Of a stretch of 47,470 nucleotides of DNA, positions 24,748 through 33,953 are shown piece by piece. Numbering within the stretch: the stretch's first letter is position 1; the number at the start of each line of letters is the position of its first letter. The stretch lies in NCBI GenBank assembly GCA_019118525.1, contig DWYV01000057.1, positions 1 through 47,470 of the forward strand, given 5' to 3'. This stretch comes from Candidatus Bariatricus faecipullorum (lineage in GTDB: Bacteria; Bacillota; Clostridia; Lachnospirales; Lachnospiraceae). Both the position numbers and the translations under genes were made by a program. The notes under the pieces were generated by a model. The model was given only the letters and a program-made list of their open reading frames with translations, was not told the origin of the DNA and did no database searches.

Positions 24748-24814
24748 TCTGGCGCGGAGGAATTTCCGAAGGAAGGTCCGCCCAGGGGAAAGCTGCCGGG
24801 AGAGGGGTAAGAGA

Positions 24815-25522
24815 ATGAACGTACCACAGCATATTGCGATTATTCTGGATGGAAACGGCCGCTGGGCAAAGGCGAAGGGCATGCCCCGGAATTACGGCCA
24901 CGCCCAGGGAAGCAAGAATGTGGAGAAAATATGCGAAACTGCCTATAAGATGGGAGTGAAATACCTGACGGTGTATGCTTTTTCCACAGAGAACTGGAAC
25001 CGTCCGCAAAGTGAAGTAGACGCACTGATGACGCTTCTGCGTAATTATATGAAAACTTGTCTGAAGACGGCGGAGAAAAACAGAATGAAGGTGCGGGTGA
25101 TTGGTGATATTACCCGGCTGGATGAGCATATCCGGACCCGTATCCTGGAACTGGAAGAGGCGTCGAAAAACAACGACGGACTGAATTTCCAGATTGCCAT
25201 CAATTATGGAAGCCGGGACGAGATGGTCCGGGCCATGCGGAAGATGATGCAGGACTGCCGGGACGGAAAGCTGGAGCCGGAGGATGTGACGGAGGAACTG
25301 TTCTCCTCCTATCTGGATACGGCTGGAATTCCTGATCCGGATCTTTTAATCCGCACCAGCGGGGAACTCAGGCTTTCCAACTATCTTTTATGGCAGCTGG
25401 CCTACACGGAGTTCTATTTTACGGATGTTCCCTGGCCGGATTTTTCAAAAGAAGAATTAGAAAAGGCCATTTTGCAATATAATAACAGAGACAGACGTTA
25501 CGGTAAGATAAAGGAGGAGTAA
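24815..25522 (+). CDS. uppS: Undecaprenyl diphosphate synthase (isoprenyl transferase)
   Basis: A 235-residue cis-prenyltransferase that builds the C55 carrier for wall synthesis. AIILDGNGRWAKAKGMPR at residues 7-24 holds the catalytic Asp; LTVYAFSTENWNRP near 50-63 and the C-terminal DLLIRTSGELRLSNYLLWQ near 172-190 are family signatures. It ends directly before cdsA. Confidence 0.95.
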   Translation: MNVPQHIAIILDGNGRWAKAKGMPRNYGHAQGSKNVEKICETAYKMGVKYLTVYAFSTENWNRPQSEVDALMTLLRNYMKTCLKTAEKNRMKVRVIGDITRLDEHIRTRILELEEASKNNDGLNFQIAINYGSRDEMVRAMRKMMQDCRDGKLEPEDVTEELFSSYLDTAGIPDPDLLIRTSGELRLSNYLLWQLAYTEFYFTDVPWPDFSKEELEKAILQYNNRDRRYGKIKEE

Positions 25523-25525
25523 GTG

Positions 25526-26323
25526 ATGTTCAAAACCAGACTTCTCAGCGGTATTCTGCTGGTGATTATTGCTTTTGTCACCATCTGCCTTGGGGGAGAC
25601 GTGCTGTTTGTCACCCTGCTGGCCATCAGTCTTATCGGAATGATGGAACTTTGCCAGGTTGTAAAAGTCGGGAAAAAGCTGCCGGGTATTGTAAGCTATC
25701 TGGCGGCAGCAGTATACTATTTTCTGCTGCGGGCGGACCGGAAGGAAGATATCCTGTTTCTGGTTATTCTTTTCCTGGTGGTTCTGATGGCAGTATATGT
25801 GTTTTCGTTTCCGGCGTACGGGACCGAACAGATTGTGATGAGCTTTTTTGCCCTGTTTTATGTGGCAGTTATGCTGTCCTATATTTATCAGACCCGGCTT
25901 CTGGAGGACGGCCTTTTCCTGGTGGGGCTGGTATTTTTGTGCTCCTGGGGGTGCGATACCTGTGCCTACTGCGTGGGCGTGCTCATCGGAAAGCATAAGA
26001 TGGCGCCGAAGCTGAGCCCGAAAAAATCAGTGGAAGGGGCGGTGGGCGGCCTTCTGGGAGCGGCCCTTCTGGGAGCTCTCTATGCCCTTGCCATCAGCAG
26101 ATGGGGCGGCGTTTCCGCTTCCCCGGCGGCCTATGCCCTGATTTGTTTTGTGGGCGGCATGATTTCCATGGTAGGAGACCTGGCGGCGTCCGCCATAAAG
26201 CGGAATCATGAAATCAAGGATTATGGAAAACTGATTCCCGGTCACGGAGGAATTCTGGACCGGTTTGACAGCGTAATTTTCACAGCGCCGGCAATCTATT
26301 ATCTGGCTCTTGCAATTGCGTGA
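25526..26323 (+). CDS. cdsA: Phosphatidate cytidylyltransferase
   Basis: A 265-residue membrane enzyme with about eight hydrophobic segments that makes CDP-diacylglycerol from phosphatidate and CTP. The C-terminal CdsA signature is complete (GDLAASAIKR, KDYGKLIPGHGGILDRFDS), as is SPKKSVEGAVGG near residue 164. ATG 25526 is preferred to GTG 25523 because AAGGAGG at 25511-25517 is eight bases away. Its stop codon overlaps the first bases of the 56-bp repeat at 26322. Confidence 0.93.
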   Translation: MFKTRLLSGILLVIIAFVTICLGGDVLFVTLLAISLIGMMELCQVVKVGKKLPGIVSYLAAAVYYFLLRADRKEDILFLVILFLVVLMAVYVFSFPAYGTEQIVMSFFALFYVAVMLSYIYQTRLLEDGLFLVGLVFLCSWGCDTCAYCVGVLIGKHKMAPKLSPKKSVEGAVGGLLGAALLGALYALAISRWGGVSASPAAYALICFVGGMISMVGDLAASAIKRNHEIKDYGKLIPGHGGILDRFDSVIFTAPAIYYLALAIA

Positions 26324-26377
26324 ATTGTTTTTGAATTGTATACGGGGACGGGTACAGGCCGGCCCGTACCCGTCCCC
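26322..26377 (+). repeat. Dispersed palindromic repeat, copy 1 (long form)
   Basis: A 56-base unit: gaattgtttttgaattgta followed by the palindrome GGGGACGGGTAC (26344-26355), a 10-base GC-rich loop and GTACCCGTCCCC (26366-26377). Copy 2 at 29157 has the same length with four differences by eye. It lies between the cdsA stop and the dxr ribosome site. No T run follows, so it is not a standard terminator. Confidence 0.85.
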
Positions 26378-26394
26378 AAAGGAGGAAACAGAAC

Positions 26395-27537
26395 ATGAAG
26401 AACATTACCGTACTGGGCTCTACCGGATCCATCGGAACCCAGACGCTGGAAGTGGTCCGGGAGACGCCGGGGCTTAGGGTCGTGGGCCTTGCCGCAGGCA
26501 GGAGTGCAGACCTTCTGGAAGAGCAGATTCGGGAGTTTAAGCCGAAAATGGCCGTTCTCTGGGACGAGGAAAAGGCCCGGAAGCTTCGGGAGTCCGTAAA
26601 AGATATGGACATAAAGATTGGCAGTGGAATGGAAGGCCTGCTGGAACTGGCGGTTCTGGAAGAGAGCGAGATTCTGGTGACGGCGATTGTCGGCATGATA
26701 GGAATCCGGCCCACGATTGCCGCGATTGAGGCCGGGAAGGACATTGCCCTGGCCAACAAGGAAACCCTGGTAACAGCGGGGCATCTGATAATGCCCATGG
26801 CTCGGGAACGGGGCGTGAAGATTCTGCCCGTTGACAGCGAGCACAGCGCCATTTTTCAGGCTCTGCAGGGAAGCCATGCCGGAGAACTTAAGAAAATCTG
26901 GCTCACTGCTTCCGGCGGTCCGTTCCGGGGCAAAAAGCAGGAAGACCTGATGGAAATCCGGGTGGAGGACGCCCTGAAGCACCCCAACTGGAGTATGGGA
27001 AAGAAAATCACTATTGATTCGGCCACCATGGTAAACAAGGGCCTGGAGGTCATGGAGGCCCGGTGGCTTTTCGGCGTGGACATTGACGATGTGCAGGTGG
27101 TGGTACAGCCCCAGAGTGTGGTGCATTCCATGGTAGAGTTCGTGGACGGGGCTGTGATAGCCCAGCTGGGGACGCCGGATATGAAGCTTCCCATTCAGTA
27201 TGCCCTGTTCTATCCGGAGCGGAAGTATCTGCCGGGAGAACGGGTGGATTTCTGGAAGCTGGGACACCTGGATTTTGAGAAACCGGATATGGATACGTTT
27301 TATGCCCTTCGGCTGGCCTATGAGGCGGGAAAGAGGGGCGGAACCCTTCCTACGGTGTTTAATGCGGCAAATGAGCTGGCGGTGAGCCAGTTTTTGAATC
27401 ATGAGATAAAATTCCTGGAAATCACAGAGATTATCGAGGACTGTATGAGAGCCCATAAGGTGGTGGAAAATCCGGATGTGGATGAGATTCTGGAAGCCGA
27501 GGCGGCTACATATGAAAGAATAAAAAGCAGGAGGTAA
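26395..27537 (+). CDS. dxr: 1-deoxy-D-xylulose 5-phosphate reductoisomerase
   Basis: A 380-residue NADPH enzyme of the MEP isoprenoid pathway. The N-terminal GSTGSIGTQTLEV (residues 6-18) binds NADPH; NKETLVTAG near 121-129, DSEHSAIFQ near 147-155, and LTASGGPFRGK near 169-179 hold the metal and substrate residues. It works with UppS in supplying carrier lipid. AAAGGAGG lies immediately after repeat copy 1, giving a clear ribosome site for ATG 26395. Confidence 0.95.
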   Translation: MKNITVLGSTGSIGTQTLEVVRETPGLRVVGLAAGRSADLLEEQIREFKPKMAVLWDEEKARKLRESVKDMDIKIGSGMEGLLELAVLEESEILVTAIVGMIGIRPTIAAIEAGKDIALANKETLVTAGHLIMPMARERGVKILPVDSEHSAIFQALQGSHAGELKKIWLTASGGPFRGKKQEDLMEIRVEDALKHPNWSMGKKITIDSATMVNKGLEVMEARWLFGVDIDDVQVVVQPQSVVHSMVEFVDGAVIAQLGTPDMKLPIQYALFYPERKYLPGERVDFWKLGHLDFEKPDMDTFYALRLAYEAGKRGGTLPTVFNAANELAVSQFLNHEIKFLEITEIIEDCMRAHKVVENPDVDEILEAEAATYERIKSRR

Positions 27538-27540
27538 CGC

Positions 27541-28569
27541 ATGGGAATCGTACTGGCAATACTGATTTTTGGTTTCATCATTTTTTTCCATGAACTGGGA
27601 CATTTCGCCCTGGCCCGGATAAATGGAATCAATGTGGATGAGTTCTGGATTGGAATGGGACCTACCCTGGTGCATAAAAAAATAGGGAATACGGACTACT
27701 GTCTGAAGCTCCTTCCAATCGGGGGTGCCTGTATGATGGGGGAAGACGAAGAGGATGACCAGAGGGAGGGAAGCTTTAACAGCAAGTCCCCTCTGCGGCG
27801 GATTACCGTAATTGCGGCAGGCCCGGTGTTTAATTTTATCCTGGCCTTTCTCTGCTCTCTGGTATTTGTAAGCTGGGTGGGGTACGACAGTACCGTGCTG
27901 AGCGCAGTGACGGAAAACTCTGCCGCGGAAGACGCAGGACTGCAGGCAGGGGACCGGATTACAGCGGTGCAGGGAGACTCCGTACGGCTGTTCCGGGAAA
28001 TTCAGATGTATAATCAGTTTCACCCCGGAGAGAGAACGGAATTTACCATAGTGCGGGACGGTGAGACGTTTACCGTGTCCCTGGAGCCACGGCAGGCAGA
28101 GGACGGCGGATGGTATTACGGATTTCAAAGCTCCGGGTATACCCGGGGAAACATCCTGCAGACGCTGGGGTACAGCGTATATGAAGTAAAATACTGGATA
28201 GAGATGACAGTAGAAAGTCTGGGACAGCTGATTACCGGCCAGATAGGAGTGGACCAGCTTTCCGGCCCGGTGGGTGTGGTGGATACCGTGAATACGACCT
28301 ATGAGGTCAGCCGGTCCGGCGGGGCAGCCCTGATAATCATCAATCTGCTGCGGCTGACCATTCTGCTTTCCGCCAACCTGGGCGTGATGAATCTGCTGCC
28401 CATCCCGGCACTGGACGGGGCCAGACTGGTGTTCCTTCTGGTGGAACTGGTGAGAGGAAAACGGGTTCCTCCGGAGAAAGAAGGGTACGTACACCTGGCA
28501 GGAATGGTACTGCTTCTGGGACTTATGGTATTTGTCATGTACAATGACATCCGGAGAGTTTTTTTCTAG
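27541..28569 (+). CDS. rseP: RIP metalloprotease (site-2 protease)
   Basis: A 342-residue membrane zinc protease. HELGH at about residues 17-21 lies in the first membrane segment, a PDZ domain at about 110-190 follows (AGLQAGDRITAVQGDSV), and the third metal ligand is in NLLPIPALDGARL near 284-296. It cleaves membrane-anchored regulators such as anti-sigma factors; the anti-sigma protein at 33950 is a possible substrate, which is only a guess. It follows dxr by three bases. Confidence 0.93.
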   Translation: MGIVLAILIFGFIIFFHELGHFALARINGINVDEFWIGMGPTLVHKKIGNTDYCLKLLPIGGACMMGEDEEDDQREGSFNSKSPLRRITVIAAGPVFNFILAFLCSLVFVSWVGYDSTVLSAVTENSAAEDAGLQAGDRITAVQGDSVRLFREIQMYNQFHPGERTEFTIVRDGETFTVSLEPRQAEDGGWYYGFQSSGYTRGNILQTLGYSVYEVKYWIEMTVESLGQLITGQIGVDQLSGPVGVVDTVNTTYEVSRSGGAALIIINLLRLTILLSANLGVMNLLPIPALDGARLVFLLVELVRGKRVPPEKEGYVHLAGMVLLLGLMVFVMYNDIRRVFF

Positions 28570-28649
28570 CCCCTGACCGGACGGAGGGCCGGAGGCCGTG
28601 AGACGGCATGCAGGTCCATGAAAGGCAGAAGACAGAGAGGAAGAAAGAA

Positions 28650-29150
28650 ATGCGGGAGAAGCTGACAGAAAACGATGTAAAAAAGATTCAGGAAGAGATA
28701 GAGTACCGGAAGCTGGTAGTGCGCAAAGAGGCCATTGAGGCAGTAAAAGAAGCCCGGGCCCAGGGCGATCTCAGCGAAAACTTTGAATATCAGGCGGCCA
28801 AAAAAGACAAAAACCGGAACGAGAGCCGTATCCGGTATCTGGAGCGGGTTCTCAAAACGGCGGTTATCGTTTCCGACAAATCAGAGGCAGGAGTGGCAGG
28901 AATCAACAACCGGGTTACCGTTTACTTCCCCGACGAGGATGAGGAAGAGACCTACAAACTGGTAACCTCCATCCGGGGAAATTCCCTGGAAGGACATATC
29001 AGCACCGAGTCGCCCCTCGGGAAAGCCATCTTCGGCCACCGGGCCGGAGACCGTGTCCAGGTACACGTTAGCGACAGCGTTTCCTATGAAGTAGAAATCC
29101 GGAACGTAGAAGATACCACTGACGATGACGAACAGATACGGGCTTACTAG
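28650..29150 (+). CDS. greA: Transcription elongation factor GreA
   Basis: A 166-residue GreA/GreB-family protein that rescues backtracked RNA polymerase. The N-terminal coiled coil includes EARAQGDLSENFEYQAAK with the acidic tip; the C-terminal FKBP-like domain includes GRIRYLERVL-like and STESPLGKAIFGHRAGDRV blocks. ATG 28650 is chosen over ATG 28608 because AGAGGAAG lies just before it and the resulting length matches the family. Confidence 0.9.
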   Translation: MREKLTENDVKKIQEEIEYRKLVVRKEAIEAVKEARAQGDLSENFEYQAAKKDKNRNESRIRYLERVLKTAVIVSDKSEAGVAGINNRVTVYFPDEDEEETYKLVTSIRGNSLEGHISTESPLGKAIFGHRAGDRVQVHVSDSVSYEVEIRNVEDTTDDDEQIRAY

Positions 29151-29156
29151 TTATCA

Positions 29157-29212
29157 GAATTGTTTTTGAATTGTAGTCGGGGACGGGTACAAGCCGGTCC
29201 GTACCCGTCCCC
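29157..29212 (+). repeat. Dispersed palindromic repeat, copy 2 (long form)
   Basis: The same 56-base unit as at 26322, with palindrome arms at 29179-29190 and 29201-29212 and the same gaattgtttttgaattgta lead (29157-29175). It lies between the greA stop and the macrodomain ribosome site, in the direction of transcription. Confidence 0.85.
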
Positions 29213-29234
29213 AGGGAGGCCAAAGGAGGAATTT

Positions 29235-30059
29235 ATGAGCAGACAGGAGGAACGACTGGATTATCTTCTGGAAAAATTTAAGGAAGATTCGGGAAGGTAC
29301 CGGAATCTGGAAGTGGGAGACGACTGGCAGGAAAAGAGAATGGTGCTGCGTTCTCTCATGAACATCCGGATGCCGGGAGCCATGGATGAGGATGTCCTGC
29401 GGATGCAGGATGAATTCCTGCAGGAAGAGGCAAGGGAAAAAGGAATTGTGACGCTGCAGGAGATTCCTTCCGTGAAGGAGCAGTACGGAAGCGAACGTCC
29501 TTTGGCAGACCGGATATCCCTCTGGCAGGGAGATATTACCAGGCTTCAGGTGGGAGCCATTGTCAATGCGGCCAATTCCCAGATGCTGGGCTGTTTTGTG
29601 CCCTGCCACGGGTGCATTGACAATGCGATACACAGCGCGGCCGGAATCGAGCTGCGGGAAGCCTGCAGCCGGTACATGAATCAGAAAAGGCGAGAGCGCG
29701 GCAGGGACTATGAAGAGCCGACCGGACAGGCCGTCCTGACAGAAGGATATAACCTTCCTGCGGACTATGTCATTCACACGGTGGGCCCCATTGTGGGAGG
29801 AAGGCTGACCCCGGGGCTGGAGCAGGACCTGGAAAACTGCTACCGGAGTGTGCTGAACTGCTGTGTGGAGCACCGGATCCGTTCCGTGGCTTTCTGCTGT
29901 ATCAGTACGGGAGAATTTCATTTTCCAAACGACCGGGCGGCAGAAATCGCACTGGATACGGTGACCGGATTCCTGGAGAAGCACAGTCAGGACTTTGAAC
30001 GGATTGTGTTTAACGTATTTAAAGACATGGACCGGGAGCTCTACGAAAATCTTCTGTAA
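29235..30059 (+). CDS. Protein-ADP-ribose hydrolase, zinc macrodomain
   Basis: A 274-residue zinc-containing macrodomain protein. The helical N-terminal extension (about 1-90) is followed by the macrodomain (IVNAANSQMLGCFVPCHGCIDN, then AAGIELREAC, GYNLPADYVIHTVGP, and CISTGEFHFPNDRAAEIA). The GCF-P-H-C-IDN group supplies the Cys/His/Cys zinc ligands of this class, which removes ADP-ribose from protein. Related enzymes lie beside SirTM and lipoylation genes; none is seen here. ATG 29235 follows AAAGGAGG; the open frame continues upstream through repeat copy 2 but this is accidental. Confidence 0.88.
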   Translation: MSRQEERLDYLLEKFKEDSGRYRNLEVGDDWQEKRMVLRSLMNIRMPGAMDEDVLRMQDEFLQEEAREKGIVTLQEIPSVKEQYGSERPLADRISLWQGDITRLQVGAIVNAANSQMLGCFVPCHGCIDNAIHSAAGIELREACSRYMNQKRRERGRDYEEPTGQAVLTEGYNLPADYVIHTVGPIVGGRLTPGLEQDLENCYRSVLNCCVEHRIRSVAFCCISTGEFHFPNDRAAEIALDTVTGFLEKHSQDFERIVFNVFKDMDRELYENLL

Positions 30060-30086
30060 AAAAACAGTCTGAAACTGAAAAAGAAC

Positions 30087-30116
30087 TGTAACGAAATCCC
30101 CTTTTTGCGGTCTTAT
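30087..30116 (+). promoter_or_regulatory. Probable ECF-sigma promoter of the permease-sigma operon
   Basis: TGTAAC at 30087-30092 and CGGTCTTAT at 30108-30116, 15 bases apart, resemble the TGTAAC/CGTC-type promoters recognised by ECF sigma factors rather than sigma-A. The operon it would drive encodes an ECF sigma factor and its anti-sigma, so autoregulation is likely. An inverted repeat aaatcccc/ggggattt also spans this region (30094-30147). Confidence 0.55.
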
Positions 30117-30172
30117 AAGAAAGAGCGTGGAGAGGGGGATTTTTTAGGCGGACAGAGAAAAAGAAACGAAAG

Positions 30173-32686
30173 ATGAAACTGCTAAGCCTGATTCTTTCCG
30201 CGGTACAGTTTCTGACCCTGCTTCTGCCCTGGGTAAGCCTGAAAGGGAAGAGTTATACGATTCTGGAATTCTATCTGGCCACGGCAGAAGCAGGAGGCCC
30301 GGAAACATTCTCCGGCGGCGATGTGGGACTTTATCCTCTGTACCTGTTTCTGCTGCCGGGAGCGCTGGCCTGCCTGCTGTCCGGAATCCGGGCAGTGCTG
30401 TTTGTGATGGGAAAGAACACGGACCGTTTGGAAAAAAGCGTCAATATTCTGGTATGGGGATACATGGCCGGTATCTTTTCATTTGCCGCCGGAACCGCCA
30501 CGGCGGCATTCTTCCTCCTGCTGCTTACCACTCTTATCAATTTCATGGTAAACCGGTACCTGGAGCAGTTCGAAGAATTTACCGGGCGCAGTACAAAACT
30601 GGAGGCGGAAGAAAATGCCAGGCAGAAAGAACGGAAAGAAAGACTCCGCTTTCCGGGCCACTATCCGCCCCTTTTGTACCGGGTATTTCTGGAAAGTGCC
30701 GGAAAAGAAAAAAAGAGCTGGCTGCTCCTTCTTATCTGCGGCAGTTTCTCCTCTTTCTATCTGTTTACGGTACTGGGGCTTAATGAGGCACTTCAGATTA
30801 TCCACACAGAGGAACTGCTGTTTCTGGGAAAAGGTCTTCAGGAAATCATGAAGGAGGCCTTACAGATACTGGCAGTCATTCACATGGTGCTGATGGTGTT
30901 TGCCTTTTCCGGCTGGCGCAGACTGCGAAGCGCCCAGGAACAGCTGCTGGCCAGACTGGGAGCAAGAAAACAGCTCCGGAGCCGGATACGGGCGGCAGAG
31001 TATGGAATCTGCGTCCTGGTCTCCCTCCCGGCCGGCTGGATTCCCGGAATCCTCCTGCTTGCTCTGGCTGGACAAAGGTTCGAGGGAACGGAAAGCACCT
31101 TTCTGCCGGGCCCTGCCGTATATGGAAAAAGCATGGTCCTGTTTCTGGCCGCGACCCTGCTTTCTCTTGCGGTAAGCGGCGGTCTGTTTGAGGAAAAAGA
31201 CAGCACGGCCAGAGAAGAACGGCCCAAAAGAGAACCGGTGCCGGGAAGAAAGACCATTCTGATAGGCGCCGCGGCAGGAGCGCTTTTTCTGGGAATGGGA
31301 CTTTTCCTCTTCCATAAACGGACCTGGGCAGAAGGACTGGGCCTTCTCTTTCTGGAAGCGGCCGGCGCAGGACTTCTGCTGGCCGCAAACGGCGCCCGGC
31401 TTATCGCCGGAAAAGAAAAAATCGGGAAAACACTGACCGCAGAGCGGCTGCTGGCCTCGATTCCGTTTACCTTTCATTACCGCCGCTCCTTCGGCTGTAT
31501 CGCCATCCTGCTGGCCGTACATTTTCTGGCGCTGGGCCTTTTTGGGAACCGGCTCGCCTCCTCCCTGACCGCAGGGTCGGCGGAAACCTTATATCCTTAT
31601 GATTTCGTCTGCATGGCCTACCCGGAAGATATGCCGCTGTTCCAGAGTCTGGAAGAGGAGGCAGAAATCCTGGACGTTCCCATGGTCCGGGTTACCAGTG
31701 TGCAGGGAGATGCGTACGACTGGAAAGACGCAGCGACCAACGCCTTTATGGACGTTATGTGGCCCCAGGGCCAGCACGTGGGGATTTCCTGGTCCACTTA
31801 CCGGAAACTCTGCCAGAATGCAGGTCTGCCGCCGACAGAAACGGAACCGGAAGGGGAGGAAATCCACATTGTCTATCAGCAGGACGCCGCTGTCCGCGCC
31901 CATCCCCTGGACTGGTACCTGCACAAGAAAACCCCATATCTGCGTATCGGACAGCCGCTGGAATATTATGACTTTGTGGACCGGGCCAGATATTACCCGC
32001 CCCGCAGGGTAAAGAGCGAGGAAACCCGGATACTGACGGGCATGTTCGGACGGGGCATGCAGGAGAATCTGGTGGTCTTTTCCGACCAGTATTTTGCCGG
32101 ACTTTTCCCGGAAGGCCCCACCCGGCTGATTCTTATCCGCACCGGAGAAGAACACAGAGAAAAAGTAAAGACAGTTCTGGAAGAATTTGCCCGGAGGCAC
32201 CGCGCGGACTCCAGGTGGGATTCTGACATCCAGCCCTATTATGACAGCCGGCAGAGTATGGATGATGTGCGGACAGAGCGCCTGCTGGAAGACAGTATCA
32301 GCGGATTCGGACTGGCGCTGCTGGCCGTATGCTCCATCCAGGTGCTTTCCCTGAAATATGTCTTTGAATATCAGGAAATGGAAGAGCGCTACCGGCTCCT
32401 TAGACAGACCGGTATGAGAGAAAAAGCCGGGAGAAAACTGCTGAGACGGGAAATTCGGCCCTTTTTCCTGCTTTCCCTGGGACCGGCCCTCCTGCTCTGG
32501 GGCTGGCGGGCCGCGGAAACCGTCCGCCTCCGGATGTATACCGGAAAAGAACTGCTTTCGTTTGCCGGATATGCGGCGGGAATCACAGCGGTCTGGATAC
32601 TGGTTCAGACTGTATTTGCGGCAGCCTTGTATCAGAAACTGAAAAAAGCAGGAAAAGAAACCAGAAAGAGGGGTGGCAGTCTGTGA
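30173..32686 (+). CDS. FtsX-like ABC transporter permease
   Basis: An 837-residue membrane protein. Several hydrophobic segments lie in the N-terminal ~460 residues; an extracytoplasmic loop of roughly 250 residues is at about 465-700; the C-terminal FtsX/MacB-type bundle is at about 700-825 (ISGFGLALLAVCSIQVLSLK, ILVQTVFAAALYQKL). With the ATPase that overlaps its stop, it forms an exporter or peptide-sensing transporter of the type often tied to antimicrobial peptide response. The ribosome site is weak (AAAGAAACGAAAG), so expression may depend on the ECF promoter. Substrate unknown. Confidence 0.75.
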   Translation: MKLLSLILSAVQFLTLLLPWVSLKGKSYTILEFYLATAEAGGPETFSGGDVGLYPLYLFLLPGALACLLSGIRAVLFVMGKNTDRLEKSVNILVWGYMAGIFSFAAGTATAAFFLLLLTTLINFMVNRYLEQFEEFTGRSTKLEAEENARQKERKERLRFPGHYPPLLYRVFLESAGKEKKSWLLLLICGSFSSFYLFTVLGLNEALQIIHTEELLFLGKGLQEIMKEALQILAVIHMVLMVFAFSGWRRLRSAQEQLLARLGARKQLRSRIRAAEYGICVLVSLPAGWIPGILLLALAGQRFEGTESTFLPGPAVYGKSMVLFLAATLLSLAVSGGLFEEKDSTAREERPKREPVPGRKTILIGAAAGALFLGMGLFLFHKRTWAEGLGLLFLEAAGAGLLLAANGARLIAGKEKIGKTLTAERLLASIPFTFHYRRSFGCIAILLAVHFLALGLFGNRLASSLTAGSAETLYPYDFVCMAYPEDMPLFQSLEEEAEILDVPMVRVTSVQGDAYDWKDAATNAFMDVMWPQGQHVGISWSTYRKLCQNAGLPPTETEPEGEEIHIVYQQDAAVRAHPLDWYLHKKTPYLRIGQPLEYYDFVDRARYYPPRRVKSEETRILTGMFGRGMQENLVVFSDQYFAGLFPEGPTRLILIRTGEEHREKVKTVLEEFARRHRADSRWDSDIQPYYDSRQSMDDVRTERLLEDSISGFGLALLAVCSIQVLSLKYVFEYQEMEERYRLLRQTGMREKAGRKLLRREIRPFFLLSLGPALLLWGWRAAETVRLRMYTGKELLSFAGYAAGITAVWILVQTVFAAALYQKLKKAGKETRKRGGSL

Positions 32687-33390
32687 GAAAAACCGATACA
32701 ATAATAGAAGCAAGAAATCTGAAAAAGTGTTATGAAACCGGAGAGAGCCGGAAAGGAAACGGATGGACAGTGGAAGTCCTGCAGGGATGCAGTCTGGCCG
32801 TGAAACAGGGAGAATACGTGGCCGTAATGGGCCGCTCGGGCGGAGGGAAAACGACCCTCCTCCGTATCCTGGGCCTGACCCTTCGGCCCACGGAAGGAAC
32901 GGTATTTTTCCAGGGCAGGGATACCGGAGACCTCTGGGAAGAGGAACTGGCGGATATCCGGCGCCGGGACATCGGTTTTGTGTATCAGGATTTTCAGCTG
33001 CTGGACAGCCTTTCCGCCCTGCACAATATTATCCTTCCGGGGCTTTTGGACAAACGGAAGGGTGACGGGCTGAAAGAGCAGGCGTTCCGCCTGGGAGAAC
33101 GGTTCGGCCTGCAGAAGGACCTGCTTGGAAAAGCACCTTACGAGCTCTCCGGCGGAGAAAAACAGCGGGTGGCCATCTGCCGGGCCCTGATAAATAATCC
33201 GGCCCTGGTTCTGGCGGACGAGCCCACCGGAAATCTGGACGAAAAATCTGCCGGACTGGTGGCCGGTATGCTGAAAGAGATACATGAAATCATGGGGAAA
33301 ACCATTATTATGGTAACCCATAATCCGCAGCTTGCCAGGCAGGCAGACCGGACGTGCATCCTGCGGGAAGGACGGATGACAGAGAACTAA
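32683..33390 (+). CDS. ABC transporter ATP-binding protein (LolD/MacB type)
   Basis: A 235-residue ATPase. Walker A GRSGGGKTT near residue 50-58, the Q-loop FVYQDFQLLDSLSA near 99-112, signature LSGGEKQRVAICRAL near 152-166, and Walker B LVLADEPTGNLD near 174-185 are all intact. GTG 32683 overlaps the permease stop by four bases. It partners the preceding permease. Confidence 0.9.
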   Translation: MRKTDTIIEARNLKKCYETGESRKGNGWTVEVLQGCSLAVKQGEYVAVMGRSGGGKTTLLRILGLTLRPTEGTVFFQGRDTGDLWEEELADIRRRDIGFVYQDFQLLDSLSALHNIILPGLLDKRKGDGLKEQAFRLGERFGLQKDLLGKAPYELSGGEKQRVAICRALINNPALVLADEPTGNLDEKSAGLVAGMLKEIHEIMGKTIIMVTHNPQLARQADRTCILREGRMTEN

Positions 33391-33452
33391 AAGAAGAGCC
33401 CTCTGCCCCAGGGAGCAGGACACCCCAGGCGGAGACAGACCAGGAGGAAACC

Positions 33453-33953
33453 ATGGATTTTGAAGAGATATACAGAACTTATTTGCAGGACGTCTATCGT
33501 TTCCTTCTGAAACTCTGCCATGACGAGCAGATAGCGGAGGAACTGACCCAGGAAACTTTTACCCGGGCCTATGCGTCCATCGACAGCTTCCGGGGTACCT
33601 GCAAATTCTCCGTCTGGCTCTGTCAGATAGCCAAGAATACCTGGTTTTCCTATTATGAACGGCAGAAAAAAAGTCCCCCCTCCGCGCTGGCGGACCAGGA
33701 GATCCTTGTGGTTTCCGGGGAAAATCCGGAGGAGGACGTGGTGGACTCCCTGACGGCCATGGAGCTTCACAAAATCCTTCACCGGATAAAGGAACCTTAT
33801 AAAGAAGTTTTTATGCTCCGGGTGTTTGGAGAACTCCGGTTTAAAGAAATCGCGGAAATATTTGACAGGCAGGAAATCTGGGCCCGGGTCACCTATTACC
33901 GGGCAAAGGAAATGATACAGAAGCAGACAGAGAAAGGGGACAGAAAAAAATGA
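33453..33953 (+). CDS. ECF-type RNA polymerase sigma factor
   Basis: A 166-residue sigma-70 family protein with region 2 (YLQDVYRFLLKLCHDEQIAE, then ELTQETFTRAYASIDSFRG) and region 4 (EPYKEVFMLRVFGELRFKEI, then AEIFDRQEIWARVTYYRAKEM). There is no region 1 or 3, typical of ECF factors. ATG 33453 is chosen because AGGAGG lies just upstream and the frame before it overlaps the ATPase gene. The following anti-sigma gene overlaps it by four bases. It probably recognises the promoter at 30087. Confidence 0.88.
   Translation: MDFEEIYRTYLQDVYRFLLKLCHDEQIAEELTQETFTRAYASIDSFRGTCKFSVWLCQIAKNTWFSYYERQKKSPPSALADQEILVVSGENPEEDVVDSLTAMELHKILHRIKEPYKEVFMLRVFGELRFKEIAEIFDRQEIWARVTYYRAKEMIQKQTEKGDRKK

Noticed and set aside
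26299..28494. 731-residue minus-strand open frame opposite dxr and rseP
   Set aside because: It is the reverse of two unmistakable genes in full agreement with their families, so it is a shadow.
29160..29234. N-terminal extension of the macrodomain protein through repeat copy 2
   Set aside because: The extension is only the translated repeat; a strong ribosome site precedes ATG 29235.
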